Positions 10,401 to 22,329 of a DNA stretch of 64,000 nucleotides are shown here, piece after piece (the first letter of the stretch is position 1; each line of letters opens with the position of its first letter). The stretch is from Echria macrotheca (lineage: Eukaryota; Ascomycota; Sordariomycetes; Sordariales; Schizotheciaceae), in NCBI GenBank assembly GCA_030411725.1, contig MU839827.1, forward strand, positions 3,293,027 to 3,357,026, read 5' to 3'. The position numbers and the translations under genes were made by a program. Under the pieces are notes generated by a model. It was not told the DNA's origin and ran no database searches. It saw nothing but the letters and a program-made list of their open reading frames with translations.

Positions 10401-13400
10401 TTAAACCTCCGTCTCAACATCCGGCGTCCGCCCATTCAAACTCCCCACCTTCTTCAGCCTCCTCGCCGCAAACAACGCCTCGTCTTTGGCAAAGGCCACA
10501 TTCCGAATCGGTTTCCTATCCCAATGTTAGCTAACATCATCACCCAGTAAACTCATCCCAAAACATACCACTGCATCAACCCCCGATGCTGCCGGTGCAG
10601 ATCCCGACTCCGGCTCTTATACTCCTTCAACTGCTTAATCGGATTCTTGCTGCTCTTGCTCGCCGTGCTCGCCTGGCTGTCCATCGACTGCCTCGCGTTC
10701 CCATTCTGATAGACACTCGCGTCCGACGGACTGCCCTCAGTCGTGGCGTCCGTCACGCCCAGGTCGACATTCGACGAGTCCTCGGTATCCGAATCATCCG
10801 TCTCCTCAGATCCCCCCTCCCCGCGGTGCTCCGACAACAGTTCCTTCGGATCCCGCCCAAACGCACCCGTCCAGTCGGTCCCATCTCTCGCCAGCCACTG
10901 CGCCTTATCCTCCTCGGGCGCCTGCGCGAGCACGTCCCGGCCGTGCGTCAGACTCTCCTCATGCAGCTTTTGCACGATGGGTGGCACCTCGGCGACAACG
11001 TGCTCGTTCCTGACACCCTCGGCGAAGCAAGCCTCCCAGCTCTCAATTGTCTCACGCGAGTCGTTGTCACTAACAAACTTGAGATGGTCCCGATCGGTGC
11101 CAGGCTTGAACCGTCCGCGGAACCGGACCCGGCCGACCTCCTCAATGTGTAGGTCGGGAACCGTCCGGTAATTCTCCTCGGTGATATAATTCTGTGACAG
11201 CCGCGAAGGGTTGCTGCACCGCCAGATGGGTAGGTCAAAGTCCTTCTCCTCCGAATCCGGGAGATCCTGCAGCCAGAAAACAGCGAACGCATCGGGCTTG
11301 CGCTTGCCCGAGACGTGGAACTCGAAGAAGACGGGTGACCGGTACCGGAACCGCACCGGCAGCCGAACCTTCTGCGCTTTCTCGGACCCGCTGATATCCC
11401 AGGCGAGCCCGCTGCCGTCGTCAGACCGCGAGCACACATCCGACTTGACCATGGCAGAACTGCCGCCCGTCCGCAGCTTGATCTTGGCCTTGGACGGCGC
11501 CCACTTGGTCGTGGTGATTGTGTCGGACAAAAACTCAAACGTCCCGATCTCGCCGAAGCCGAGCTGCGGAGGCGGCAGCCGCAGCTCCACGGACCGGAAG
11601 AGCAGGCTGATTCGAATTCTGCCGAAGCCGATGCCGCCGTCGAGCGGATACCATCTCGTCACTTGGCTGCTGGTCTGCAGAATATCCGACAGCTTGAGCG
11701 GGACCACGCCAATGATGGGATCGTGCTGCCGGTGACGCGAGTCTCGCACGGTAACTGTGACAATGCCACATCGCCAGTCCCTGATGAATCGCTCGGTACC
11801 GGCCTCGAAAATCGGCTTGGATGAAGCGACCTTGGTGCGCGTCTTGTACACCAACTCGTCGTTCACCAGAATAGTGCAGTAGGAGCTCGGCAGCTTCTTG
11901 CCCTGCTCCTCGGTGATATCGCCCGCATCCGGCCGCGCTGGCTCGTACTCCTTGCCCTTGCGCTTGCCCTCGGACCCCTTGATATTCTCCAGCTCGAGGT
12001 TGACGACCTGGTGTACGACCACGCTGAGGATGCCGCTCGGCCACAGCGGGTCTGGCGGAGTATGCACCACTGCGTTCTCCTCGCTGTTATCGATGACGCC
12101 CTTGTCGTCCTGCAGCTCCGGCTTGTCACGCAGCGCCGGCGGGAGATTGGGATCCTTGCCGTCGGTCCGCAGCGCCTTGCGGAACTGCGTCTTGCCAAAG
12201 AATCCAACCTCCCACCGCAGCTCGCCCGGCATCGTGCTCTCGGCCTTGAGGCCCCTAAGCTTCGAAACCTGAGGGAACATCTTGCCAGGGTGCTGGATCA
12301 GCTTCTGGATGGAAAGCTCAACCTTGCCGACCACGTCGTCGGCCGAGGACCGGTCGCTATCCCACAGCTCAAGCGAGAGCTGCTCGTCAGCTTTAATAAC
12401 ATCGGCCGTCACCAGCAGCGCGCAGCTCTCCGAGAAGACCGGGTTCAGATCGTCCTGGATGACGCGCGTGCAGTACTGCGGCTTGCCGAACTTAGAGAAC
12501 GACACGCAGATATAGGGATCCGAGCCGCCGCCCTCGCTGCCGCGACGGTCCTGCTTGCTGAGCCCGACAGCCCGGTCGATGCGGATGAACAGGACGCCGA
12601 GCGCCAGCGTCTCCTTCTTGATGCTGTCGCCCTGCAGCATCTTGCCGATATCCAGCGTCATCGACTTTGGCGCCACGTACATATTGGCTGCCGTGGCGAT
12701 GGCCCAGTTGACAAAGTTGGAGATAACAGGTAAATTCAAAATGTTGGCGCCCTTCTCGATCAGCGGCACGCAGCTGGCCTCGACCTTGGGCAGGCCCATG
12801 AGCGTAAAGCTGAGCGTCTTGATGAACGGCGGGTTCGGAGCGAGTGATATACGCAGCCGAGCCGTGGCGACCAGCCGGTTCAGCTCGACCCAGATGGGGA
12901 AGGGCACGCCGAACAAGCCCTTGATGCCCAGATAAAAAACCAGCTGCATGCCCATGTTCTTAGCCTTGGACGATACGTCGTTGGACGACGGCAGTGAATA
13001 ATACGCGATGGTGGCCTCGAGGTTGTAAAAGTCGCCGCCCTCCTCGTCGGCCTTGAGCTCTTCGGGGTCCTTGATCTTCTCGTTCTGCTTCCGGATCTCG
13101 TCCTTCAAATCCTTCACCTGGCTGTCCGGCAGCGCGCGCAGACTCAGGATCCGCAGCGGGTTGCTGCCCTGCGAGATGTCGTTGACCTTGACGTTCTCCA
13201 CTACGCCGGGGATGCTCGCCTGCATGACATCCTCCAGCGTATCCGCCACGGCCGCGAACATTTCGGGGTTGATCAGGCCCCAGATCAGCCCGAGCGCAGT
13301 GTTGAGCCACTCGACCGATTCCGGGATGAGATTCACGACCGCCGTCTCGCCGCGCTTCTTCTCGCTCGACCACTCCATGTCGCGCCCCTGCCTGATCAGG

Positions 13401-14062
13401 TCCTTCATCCAGAGATACACACCGCAGGTGACACAAGCGGCGAGCGGGATCAGACCCCACAGGCTGCCGCCAAACATCTTGCCCATGAAGATGATGGCAA
13501 ACAGCACGGCCGCGCAGAGCACGTTGGCGCGGGCCTCGATGGCCTCGAACATGGGCTCAAAGGTAATCGTCGGCGTCGGGTGGAACAGCACGTTGGTCTT
13601 CTCGCCGTGGATGGGCACATCGCTGGTAGAACCCTCGGCGATGGGATCGGGCGGCGCCGTGACATCCTGGGCCACGCGGTACTCCTCTCCGGACTGCGTG
13701 GGCTCCGTCTTGACCGTGGCGTCCTTGCCGAGATTGGCATTCGGCACCGTCAGCATGGGATTCTCCGCCGTCTTGAGATGCTTCGAGTCGATGTCCTCGA
13801 TCTCGACGTCCTTGCCGGTGACGGGGTCGCGCACCGTCCGCCGGTTCTTGCCCGGTTTCTGCGCGGGGATGTGGTCGACGGCGTCGCCATTCTGGGCGCT
13901 AAACAGGCCGCCGCCGTCGGGTTGCTGCTGGGACTTGTCGATCTCGGCGTCGCGCCGCTTCTTGTCGCGGTCGAGGCCCTCGACGAACTGCTTGATGTTG
14001 GGGATCCGGTTCCGGCCCGAGTAGTGTCCCCCGGCTGGGACTACTGTCTCGTTCGGGTCCAT
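10401..14062 (-). CDS. Mug190-like SMP/C2-domain ER-membrane contact protein
   Basis: Exons 10569-14062 and 10401-10515 (53-nt intron with GTATGT donor) give 1202 codons. This is a fungal tricalbin / extended-synaptotagmin relative, expected to sit in the ER and move lipid at contact sites. Order of parts: disordered N-terminus (1-175); a membrane hairpin (about 178-222: VLCAAVLFAIIFMGKMFGG, then LWGLIPLAACVTCGVYLW); an SMP lipid-binding module (about 247-475, starting ESVEWLNTALGLIWGLINPEMF); C2 domain 1 (about 488-600, SDPYICVSF and ELWDSDRSSADDVVGKV); C2 domain 2 (about 700-830, SYCTILVNDELVYKT); a third C2-like region (about 930-1010); and a helical tail. The start was placed at MDPNETVVPAGG; the longer in-frame ATG at 14227 precedes hydrophobic leader-like sequence and is less likely. 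The short last exon restores the conserved basic C-terminus. Confidence 0.88.
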
Positions 14063-14974
14063 TGTCACGATTTGTATAGGAAATAGGAAATAGGAATTAA
14101 GAGAGTAGATATTATGGGCAATGAACCAGCCCGGCCCCGTAGGGAATACTACATACACCAGAAATTCTTGAGGAAGGCAGAGGTGGGAAACGAAGGTGCC
14201 ACCCAGGTTATATCCAGTGCACCGCACCCAAATCGTCCCTTACGTAGGAGGCACCGCATCCCGGCAATCTTGCTGGAGCCATTGGAATTCGCCAGGGTAA
14301 TTGACGGTGCCAGCCAACAGGCAGCGTCCCGTCGGTGTGTTGTTGAACAAGGACTGCTTGGAAAATGGGATGAAGAAGGGAAGGATGACGTCGATGTCGC
14401 AGCAGCCACGGGGCATCTCCTCCGCACCCGTGCCAGAGTGCCCTTTCCGATCCAGCCAACCAGCCTTCAATTCGACAGGCTCCCCGCAGAGGGGATCGAT
14501 CCCTGGAGTGGGCGTGTATGACGTTGGCTGTTTTACACCCGTCTTAGACAACACTTCCCCATCTCCGCAGACAAAAGAAAACACACACAAACTCAATTTG
14601 CCGGTTGGGTTGCTGAGCTCTCTCGAGGATGTTCTTGATCATATTGCTCACCGAGACGCGGAGGGGCGGACATCATCCAAGTCCACAAACCGGATACTAA
14701 CAATCTCATACCCCAAAGTGAATTTCCAAAGTATCGCAAAGTGACTTCTCTTCATAAATGCATCCCCAGCAGTCCCAACAACCAGGTCCAGACCTCACAG
14801 CCGTGACAGCGTAGAGTAGCAACGATCTACCCATCGATCCAAGTCCCGAAAACGAAGAAAGAGCGGGGACAAAGCGTACAGGATAGGCCGGATGAGCTCC
14901 ATGATCTACCGCCGGGATCATCCCCGATCTTGCTTGAAGCTTGCTGAGCTTGCCGTGCTTGCGTAATGGTGCAT
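14063..14974. promoter_or_regulatory. upstream region of the Mug190-like gene
   Basis: About 900 bp upstream of the Mug190-like start. The first 60 bp are T/A-rich and C/T-biased on the minus strand, as expected of its leader. Small frames on both strands lack domains. Confidence 0.4.
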
Positions 14975-15118
14975 AGCTACGTACACCTCCTCCGGGGTAA
15001 TAAAGACTAGCGCGGCAGGGGGCCCACTGTTACCCCCTGGCAGAGAAGCCACCAGAATAGTAACAGTGGGCCCCTTGCCGCACTAGTATTTAAAACCCCG
15101 GAGGAGGTGTAGCTAGCT
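14975..15118. mobile_element. 144-bp foldback element (MITE-like)
   Basis: The left arm 14975-15033 and the right arm 15060-15118 are inverted copies of 59 bp with about 7 mismatches, separated by a 26-nt loop (15034-15059). The arms share CACCTCCTCCGGGG near the ends and GGGGCCCACTGTTAC next to the loop. There is no coding capacity. Candidate TA dinucleotides flank the arms (14974-14975 and 15114-15115), which would fit a Tc1/mariner-type target site, but this is not decisive. A long-hairpin non-autonomous DNA transposon is the best reading. An RNA-hairpin locus is the alternative. Confidence 0.72.
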
Positions 15119-15576
15119 CTTTCTACACTAGAGTAGCTTTTGGCTGATCCGATGTCGTGTCCCGCTGCGATTTCTGTCCCCCCGACCAACCAGTCACGAT
15201 CGGAGTGTTCTCTGTTTTAAAACAATCACCAATTGAACCCTCGAGAGTTGTGATGTCGCCGTCTCTTCGCGGGCCGGCAGATCCTTCACAGGGATCTTGT
15301 CGAGGCATTCGGAGTTTGAAAACCGGTCAACAGTTTCCCACTCACATATTTCGAAGCATTTCCCGGGAAATGTAGTAGAATATTGTCAAGTTAAATCTGT
15401 TTACTATTTATCCCAGGTAATCCCATTCATATATGTCACCAGTCATAAAGGTCATCATCCTAGATAGATACTCCTACACCAGCCCCCCCCCCAAAAATCC
15501 TTAACCACAGAGGTATCATCAATATGCCATACCCAATCCCAATCCCAATCCAATTTTCCCTTCCCTCAAAATTAAA
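15119..15576. other. intergenic DNA after the foldback element
   Basis: About 460 bp with an AT-rich segment at 15370-15540, probably the 3' UTR of the leftward gene at 15577-17199. A C-run lies near 15484-15493. No gene was seen. Confidence 0.4.
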
Positions 15577-17199
15577 TCACGAAACCCAAGGAGCCCAGCC
15601 CTGGTTCGCCTCCCTAAACAAAACCGGCCTGCTCGTCGCAACCGGCGTCATATCCAAGTCCATACCCATCTCGTCGGCATCCCCTTTATCTTCGCCTCCT
15701 CCAACTTCAGGCACCACGTCCGAACACATACTACTCGCATCCGACATCTCCACATCGCCGCCCGACGATTCAAACACCGGATCGGCCGTCGAGCTGCCCA
15801 CGCTCAGACTAGGCGTCGGCGGTTCCGGCGCCAGCACGGCCGTCACCGGCTCGGGCGTCGACGCTCTCACATCGATCGTCGGCGGGACCGATAGCTGTAC
15901 CGACTTCGCCCTGGTCGGCGGCACGGGCGCCGCGATAACCGGCACCGAGATACCGCTCCCCACGGCGCTGGCCATGGCCACCTGCATCCTCGTCCGCGGC
16001 CTCGGCGCGGGCACCGCAATGAGCGGCACGCTCACCGTCGGCTCCTTTCTCGGAGCCGGCGCGGGGACGAGCACAACAGGCGCCGGAGCGGGCGTGGCAG
16101 ATCCTCCACCCTCACCCCGCGCAACGGCAGCGCCGTAGGGACTGCCCTCCTCGTCGCCATCTTCGTCGTCGCCCTTGCCGATCGTCCAGACCCAGCGCCG
16201 CTTCTTCTCCTTCCGCTTGGCGCCGCGCTTCCGGATCCCGCCGGCCGAGGTGGGCGACAGCGCGGCGGGCGTCGAGGCTTGCAAGCCAGCCATCCGTCGT
16301 CGCATCTCCTCAAACGGACCGGGCGTCTGGCCGCCGTCGCGCGTCTCGTTGCCCGTGTATGCCATGGTCTGATCCAGCACATCTTCTGAATCGTCCGACT
16401 GGGAAGGTGTGGTGGGCGTGGCGTCCTCGGAAAGCAAGTCAATGTGCGACTTGGTGTACTTGCTCGTCGTGATGGTCTGCTCTAGCGGGCTGTTGTAGGC
16501 GACGTGTCGCAGTGCCTTTTCTTGGAGCCGTGCGGATTGTCGTCGCGGGGAGATTGGTGACTTGGTTGTGCTGAGCGGCGGGAGCGGCGAGTTGCGTAAT
16601 ATGCTACGCAGGCTTCGCGGGTGTGTGTAGGGGAGCTTGGCCAGGTTGGCGGGCATCGTCGTCCGCCGCCTCGTCCCGGGAGTGATGGGGGTATGTGCTG
16701 CCCTAAGGTTATGCATCGCGATAGGGGTAATGGGATTGTCAAAGTTTGGAGGTTCCGACTGCTCGACGGCAGACAGTGGCGGCGTCGCGTTCATCGATAT
16801 TGAGCTGGGAAACCGATGTTCCTTGGCGGCGACCGCCGTCAGGACTTGAGGAGAGGTCGGTTGCGCCGTCAGGGGTGTATCGAGGAGAGGGCCAAGGTAG
16901 GGCGTCTGCACGCCGCGGGCTTTCGAAGCGTTCGCATTCACTGGGTTCTGTGTTTGTAACCGCAGTGTCGGTCTCCCGCCGGTCAGGACATTCACTGGGG
17001 GTTTATCCCCAACTGGCGTCGAGCGATCGACGGCGGTAGCGTAGACATTCGAGAGCGTGTTGAAGGCCGTGGGCGACTTCACGTCGACAGCGGCGGCCAA
17101 TGTCCTCGATGTCCGGCCACTCGGCCCATGGGCGATGGCCTTGATCTGGAGAGACAGCCTCGGTCTCTTGGGCGGACTCGTCGGAGACGGCGTCGACAT
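15577..17199 (-). CDS. disordered fungal protein of unknown function
   Basis: A single exon of 540 codons from the ATG complementary to 17197-17199. The sequence is dominated by Pro, Ser, Thr and Ala, with short ordered-looking islands: an N-terminal nuclear-signal-like stretch (PPKRPRLSLQIKAI), a helix around RSLRSILRNSPLPPL (about residue 200), a helix around RQSARLQEKALRHVAYNSPL (about 225) with a following DLLSEDATP, and a basic motif RKRGAKRKEKKRRWVWTIGK (about 325) followed by acidic residues. The last 180 residues are repetitive (APAPRKEP, PAPRPRTR). I recall proteins of this make-up as ascomycete hypotheticals, sometimes mislabelled glucosidase; nothing here supports an enzyme. A nuclear regulatory role is inferred from the basic motifs only. 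Confidence 0.75.
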   Translation of the reverse strand: MSTPSPTSPPKRPRLSLQIKAIAHGPSGRTSRTLAAAVDVKSPTAFNTLSNVYATAVDRSTPVGDKPPVNVLTGGRPTLRLQTQNPVNANASKARGVQTPYLGPLLDTPLTAQPTSPQVLTAVAAKEHRFPSSISMNATPPLSAVEQSEPPNFDNPITPIAMHNLRAAHTPITPGTRRRTTMPANLAKLPYTHPRSLRSILRNSPLPPLSTTKSPISPRRQSARLQEKALRHVAYNSPLEQTITTSKYTKSHIDLLSEDATPTTPSQSDDSEDVLDQTMAYTGNETRDGGQTPGPFEEMRRRMAGLQASTPAALSPTSAGGIRKRGAKRKEKKRRWVWTIGKGDDEDGDEEGSPYGAAVARGEGGGSATPAPAPVVLVPAPAPRKEPTVSVPLIAVPAPRPRTRMQVAMASAVGSGISVPVIAAPVPPTRAKSVQLSVPPTIDVRASTPEPVTAVLAPEPPTPSLSVGSSTADPVFESSGGDVEMSDASSMCSDVVPEVGGGEDKGDADEMGMDLDMTPVATSRPVLFREANQGWAPWVS

Positions 17200-18822
17200 T
17201 TCTGCTGGCGGCCGGCCGCGACACCGGAAAGGTCGAGATAGATCGGGTTGATCGAGTGGCCTGGTGTTGCGTCTCTTTCCCCCCTAGCCCAGCGGATACG
17301 GGGCCAGGACGGCAACAGGAGCCTTTTCAGGAGACCGATCGAGACACACAATGGGATAGCAGTAAACAAGTAGTAGTATGAGTCTCAACACACACTCCAA
17401 GAGCAGGTGGGCGGCTATATAGCATGGCTTTGGCCGCCCGCCCAGCGGCTAGACCCCCGGGTCGGGGTCGCACTCACATTGGCCGCGGCGGGGAAGAAGA
17501 GTCTGAAGGAGGAGCAGGGCAGACGAAGGATGGAAGCGCCAGGGATCCGTCGGCGGGCTAATGCGTGGGAAACAACATTAGACGCGATGACCGGGGGGAG
17601 AATTGGGGGGACTCGGGGGACTCGGGCGACCTGTGGGTGGACGAAGAGACAGACCGGACAAGGACAGAGGCGGGGCCGGCTTCGCATTGGCTGCTACGGC
17701 CTGCAGGTAGCAGGCGCAAGCGCCCATCGGGCCAATCAGTGCTCGTAGAGATTGGGCACAACGCATGAGCCCTGCACCAAGTCACACCGCGTCTAATTTG
17801 CCAGGGCCGCAAACTAGCGATAGCCGACCGAATAAACGCCGTCCCCGCCACGGACAAAGCGACGGGCCAGCTGCCGAGATTGATCTTTTTGTTCTAGAAG
17901 AAATGGCCGGGAATTGTACGGTTTACTGTAGACAGCAGGCATTTTGTTTCAAGTCGTTGCCAACTGCTACTGTACTTAGTAGGCAGCTGCTGGTGTGGTG
18001 GCGCTTTTGCAACTGGCTGCCGGGCCACCAAATGCGGTCGTCACATTGTCCTCGACAGGATTCGCCCGTCCCGTCTTGCCTGTCTGTCCCCTCGGCAGCA
18101 GCGCTTCTCTTTTACTTCTCCTGTCTTTCCCCATTCGGATGCTGCCAGCTGTCACACGATCCGATCCTATAAAACAATAAACAGAGAATGCGTCAAATAC
18201 CGGGCACGGCTCTTCCACGCACCGCTGATGCAGTGGTCCGGCGCCGAAGGGGCGGGATGTCACCGTGGTGCTGATGGTGATATTGGCGGCCGGCCGTCGG
18301 GTGTTGTGCAGCAATTGCAGCGTGCCATGCTTGCTGCTGGAGGGACGAAAATAGTGTCCAAGTTACCAGCCAAGCGAAGGGGAACGGCCACTGACACTTT
18401 CCGGGTTGGCCGAGCTGCCAAGCCCCACACAAAACGGATAGATTGATTGCGTTGATCGATCGGTATTCATGCTGGAAGTGTCCATGACAGGTATAATAAT
18501 AAATGTAATCTTATTTCTAGACAAACTGGAGAGGAAGTTGAGACGGTTTTGTTTCGGGTGACTTGCGCCAGCAGACCTGAGTGTGGAGCACAGCGAGGCG
18601 AACAGTTCTTTGCTTGGCAATCCAGCGTTCTGCCACTGCAGGCAAAGCCAAGTCCGCCCCACCTTCGCTGCGACGCTGCGAGATCGAAATAGAACTTGGG
18701 TCATCCCCGCAGCCCGATTCCGAGGCCGATCAAACTGCACAACATCAGCTTTTTTGACGATATAAACACAGCGCAAATATAGACTCCCCAAACTACCGGC
18801 GATCCCGGGTCGTCGGTCGTTA
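17200..18822. promoter_or_regulatory. 1.6 kb divergent intergenic region
   Basis: Lies between the disordered protein (leftward) and polymerase iota (rightward). It contains a G-rich stretch at 17590-17640 with imperfect repeats of GGGGGGACTCG. Small frames on both strands have no domain content. Confidence 0.45.
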
Positions 18823-20787
18823 ATGGTCGCCGCCGCCGCCGCCATGGGGCCGCAACTCCCGGTTCAACAAGCTAGGACGAGAAAAGCACCGCGTCGCAGG
18901 GACGACCGCGTCATCCTCCACTTTGATCTCGACTGCTTCTATGCACAGGCACGTACACATATATCTACTGTAATAAGCAAACCGGAAACGGGGTTTTGAA
19001 CCCGTAACGGAGAGGGGAGGAACCAAAGGCTCATGACTCGTCTTTTTTGGCATTATGTCGAACAGTGCGTAGAGAACCAGCAGCCCTCCCTCAAGGGCCT
19101 GCCGCTTGGCATCCGCCAAAAGGGCATCCTCGCGACGTGCAACTACGTGGCCCGCCGCAAGGGCGTCGGCAAGCTCACGACCCTCGCCGAGGCCAAGCGT
19201 CTGTGTCCCGACCTCGTCATCGTCGACGGCGAGGACCTGTCGCCCTTCCGCGACGTGTCCAAGCGGCTGTACGCCCTGCTGCGCTCCTTCTCGTGGTCCG
19301 GAAAAGTCGAGCGTCTGGGGCTGGACGAGATCTTTCTCGATGTCACCGACATCGTCTCGTACAACCTCGAGCTCCTCAACGAGAACAGTTTGCGGCAGTC
19401 ATATTTTTGTCTGTCCAAGCAAAACCCGGAGCACGGGTTTGGCTTCGACGCCACGTCGTTTGCCGGCTGTGTGGAAGGACTTGATGACGAGAAGAAGAAA
19501 AACAGTCAGAATCCTCCTCTCTTGTACATGCGCCTCCTGCTGGCCTCTCACCTTGCGCGATATCTTCGCCTCCAAATCGAGAATGAGGGTTACACGACGG
19601 CCTGCGGCATCTCGACCAATAAGTTGCTCGCCAAGCTGGTGGGCAACAAGAATAAGCCTCGGAACCAGACCACGCTGCTCGCACTGGACGACGAGACGGT
19701 GTACGCCTTCATGGACGGCCACGGCCTCCGCAAGGTGCCCGGCATCGGCTCCAAGATCACACGCATCCTCGAGGGCTATGTCCTAGGGACAGAAATGGAA
19801 CCCCCCGACGTCCACTCTATGGAATGCTCCGTGACCGTCGGCCAGGTCCGCTGCCACCCGGGTCTGCAGTCGCCTCTGACGCTGGACGACCTGCTCGGCC
19901 GGCGGGGGTCGGAGAGAGGACTGGCCGGCAAGGTCTGGGCGCTTTTGCACGGCGTCGACGACAGCGAGGTCAAGCCGGCGCGGGACGTGCCGACGCAGAT
20001 CAGCATCGAGGACACGTACAAGGGGTTGAACGACATGTCCGAAATCCGGCGCGAGATGGTTCTCATCGCCGCCTCGCTGCTGCGGCGCATGCACGTTGAT
20101 CTTCTTGCCGCCGACGACGAGCCAGATACTCCCAAAACCACCCAGGGGTCGCGGAGCAGGAAATGGCTCGCCTGTCCGAGGACGATCCGTCTCACCACGC
20201 GGCCGTACACGTCACCGGCCGACAACAAGCCGTACGGCTGGGCGCGCGCGAGCCGGAGCACGGCCCTTCCCGGGTTTGTTTTGAGCCTGAGCATGACGCC
20301 CGACCAGATCGTGGAGAAGCTCGTGGCCGAGACGTTGATGCCGCTCTTCCACAAGCTCAATCCCGCCCCGAGGGGGTGGAACACGGGGCTCATCAACATC
20401 TGCGTGACCAACATGGTGGGCGGTGGTACGGCCAACGACGGGGGGACGACGAGAGATATCGGCGTCATGTTTCGACGGCAGGATGATTTGTTAAAAGAGT
20501 TTACCGTGTATGACGACGAGGCTCCGGCATCGGCGGCGGCGGCGATGGCCGAAGAGAAGACTGCGAGTCCTGAGAAGGAAGTACCTGCGGTGGCGGTTCG
20601 CGAGGTTGATGAAGAAGACGAGGGAGACGAGAGCTGGGAGGAGGAGGAGGAACACGACGACGGCGGCCATGGGTCGAGCCAGGGGGAGAGCAACGTCGAG
20701 CCGTGTCCGCTTTGTGGGCATGTGCTGCCGCTGTTCGCACTCGCTGCGCATGAGAGGTTTCATGCTATGGAGATGGATGGTGATTAG
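18823..20787 (+). CDS. POLI: DNA polymerase iota, Y-family translesion polymerase
   Basis: Exons 18823-18948 and 19066-20787 give 615 codons. Y-family polymerases insert nucleotides opposite damaged bases. Exon 1 ends in the first catalytic motif HFDLDCFYAQ (Asp35 and Asp37), and exon 2 resumes with CVENQQPSLKGLPLG and LATCNYVARRKGVGKL. The second metal motif is LGLDEIFLDVTD (Asp and Glu of DE). ACGISTNKLLAKLVGNKNKP and the helix-hairpin-helix KVPGIGSKI complete the palm and thumb. The little-finger domain covers about residues 310-480. The C-terminus is acidic and ends in a CPLCGH...HERFH zinc finger of UBZ type (about 588-608), which would bind ubiquitin on PCNA. Phase and alignment require the intron 18949-19065 to begin GC (GCACGT) and end AG. 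A cluster of Ala codons follows the start ATG; Met8 is an alternative start. Confidence 0.88.
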
Positions 20788-22329
20788 CACTGGAGAAATG
20801 CAGTCATGGGCCTCGCGACGTATTGTAGGAGGGCTTTCTCACCACGTACCTACTGTAGGCCCTTTAAGTCACTGTACAGAGGAGCAACCTGACAGTTTCC
20901 CTTGGTCCGACACTTAGTTCTGCGCCTGGTAGTGTCTCTGATGCCTCCTTAGCTCCGGTTGTTGCCGTATCTATAGGCTTTGCAACGGCTTCGGCACTAG
21001 AGGGTGTCGGGAAAGGCAGAAGGGCGAGGAAGCTATCGCGCGAGGTTAGGGGGGAGTAGAGGGGTTGTTTTTGTCGGTAGTTGCGTAGCTGACCTAGCTC
21101 GTAATCAACCTATTTTGATTGAGAGTTTTGATTTTTATTGCGGATTTGAGCGTTTTGGCGTTAACCTCCCTTTATGCCTCTCGTCTGTCTGTCCATCTCC
21201 CATCCATTCTGCGGTGTTTCTAGTCTTTTTTTTTGTTTTTTGTACGAGTATTCAGATATCAATCCGCCGGCGTGCCGGGATCTGATCGCATCGTCGTCGC
21301 CAAGGGGAAATCGTCTTCGAACGACGTCACAGTGAGAACTCTCGGGAGGCTGTGCTCGCTCTCGGGTCAGTTCGAGATACCTATCGGCGCGCTGTCGACG
21401 CGCGTTCCTGGGGCGTATTATGGCAACGTGAGCGGCATCGTGTCAGGTTTATGGCGGAGGATCGCTCGAGGGAGTGAGGCAGTCATAGTATACGCGTCGA
21501 ACCGTGCTGCCGGGACTAGTCCTCAGTATCGGCCGCGTCTTGTTTGGGGTTCTGTCATCGTACCATGCTTGCAGCTTCTTCGACGCTTCCCTTGTGAAGC
21601 ATAACATGTGCAACCAGCGTAGCCCCGGGTCCGTCGGGTTGCCGCTTTTATGTGTCCCTTCGAGATATGGAATCTACCCACCGTTTCCTGCTTCTGGTTC
21701 CCCGAACAGTTCAACATCACCGCATTCGATACCCAATAGCCCCGACCTTGCGCGCCGCCATCTCCATAGACTGTAACCCTTCGAGACCCCCAGGGTTTTA
21801 TCAACATCCAACCCGGGATACTAGTCCATAACCAACAACAACGCCCCTGAAAATATTGATATCCTATTCCCCCACCCAACATCCCACTTTCCTCACACTG
21901 TCCACATGTCCTTCAAAGTGTCAAACTACATGCTAGTCTGCCCATGCCCACAGCCGCTTCACATGACAGAAAGATTCAACAGGTTGCCCATTCAGTCCCA
22001 TCCTAGGTACCCCCTGAAAAAAGGACACACAGCCCGCCATCATCGTAAGTCAGGTACGTAGCACGCCCGCCACGGTGAACTACTGCAGCACCCTTCCCCC
22101 TAAACCCCCTATTTGCCACTTAGAATAAAGCACGTGAAGTCCGGATTGGACGACAGCTCTGCAGCGGTCGACACCTAAGCAGAGAGGCACATCCATGTGA
22201 ACAGCAACAGCCACGGATTAAGCCAGGATCAAATATAAACCTCAAACGACAGGAGACAGCTAGGGCAACGAAAGCAGACGTTGGTCATTCCAGGGGGGAG
22301 GGGGGCGACCATGTGCCACTGGGGCAGAA
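20788..22329. other. intergenic DNA without recognisable genes
   Basis: A 1.5 kb stretch after polymerase iota. Frames are short and contradictory, a T-run lies near 21225-21240, and no RNA gene or inverted repeat was evident. It probably contains the polymerase 3' UTR. Confidence 0.45.

Noticed and set aside
13053..14024. 323-codon plus-strand frame opposite the Mug190-like gene
   Set aside because: A GC-rich antisense shadow; Ser/Arg-rich without a motif.
17585..17640. GGGGGGACTCG imperfect repeats
   Set aside because: Too short and irregular to call a repeat element; G-rich composition explains it.
19776..20693. 305-codon minus-strand frame opposite polymerase iota
   Set aside because: An antisense shadow of a conserved domain; no independent signal.
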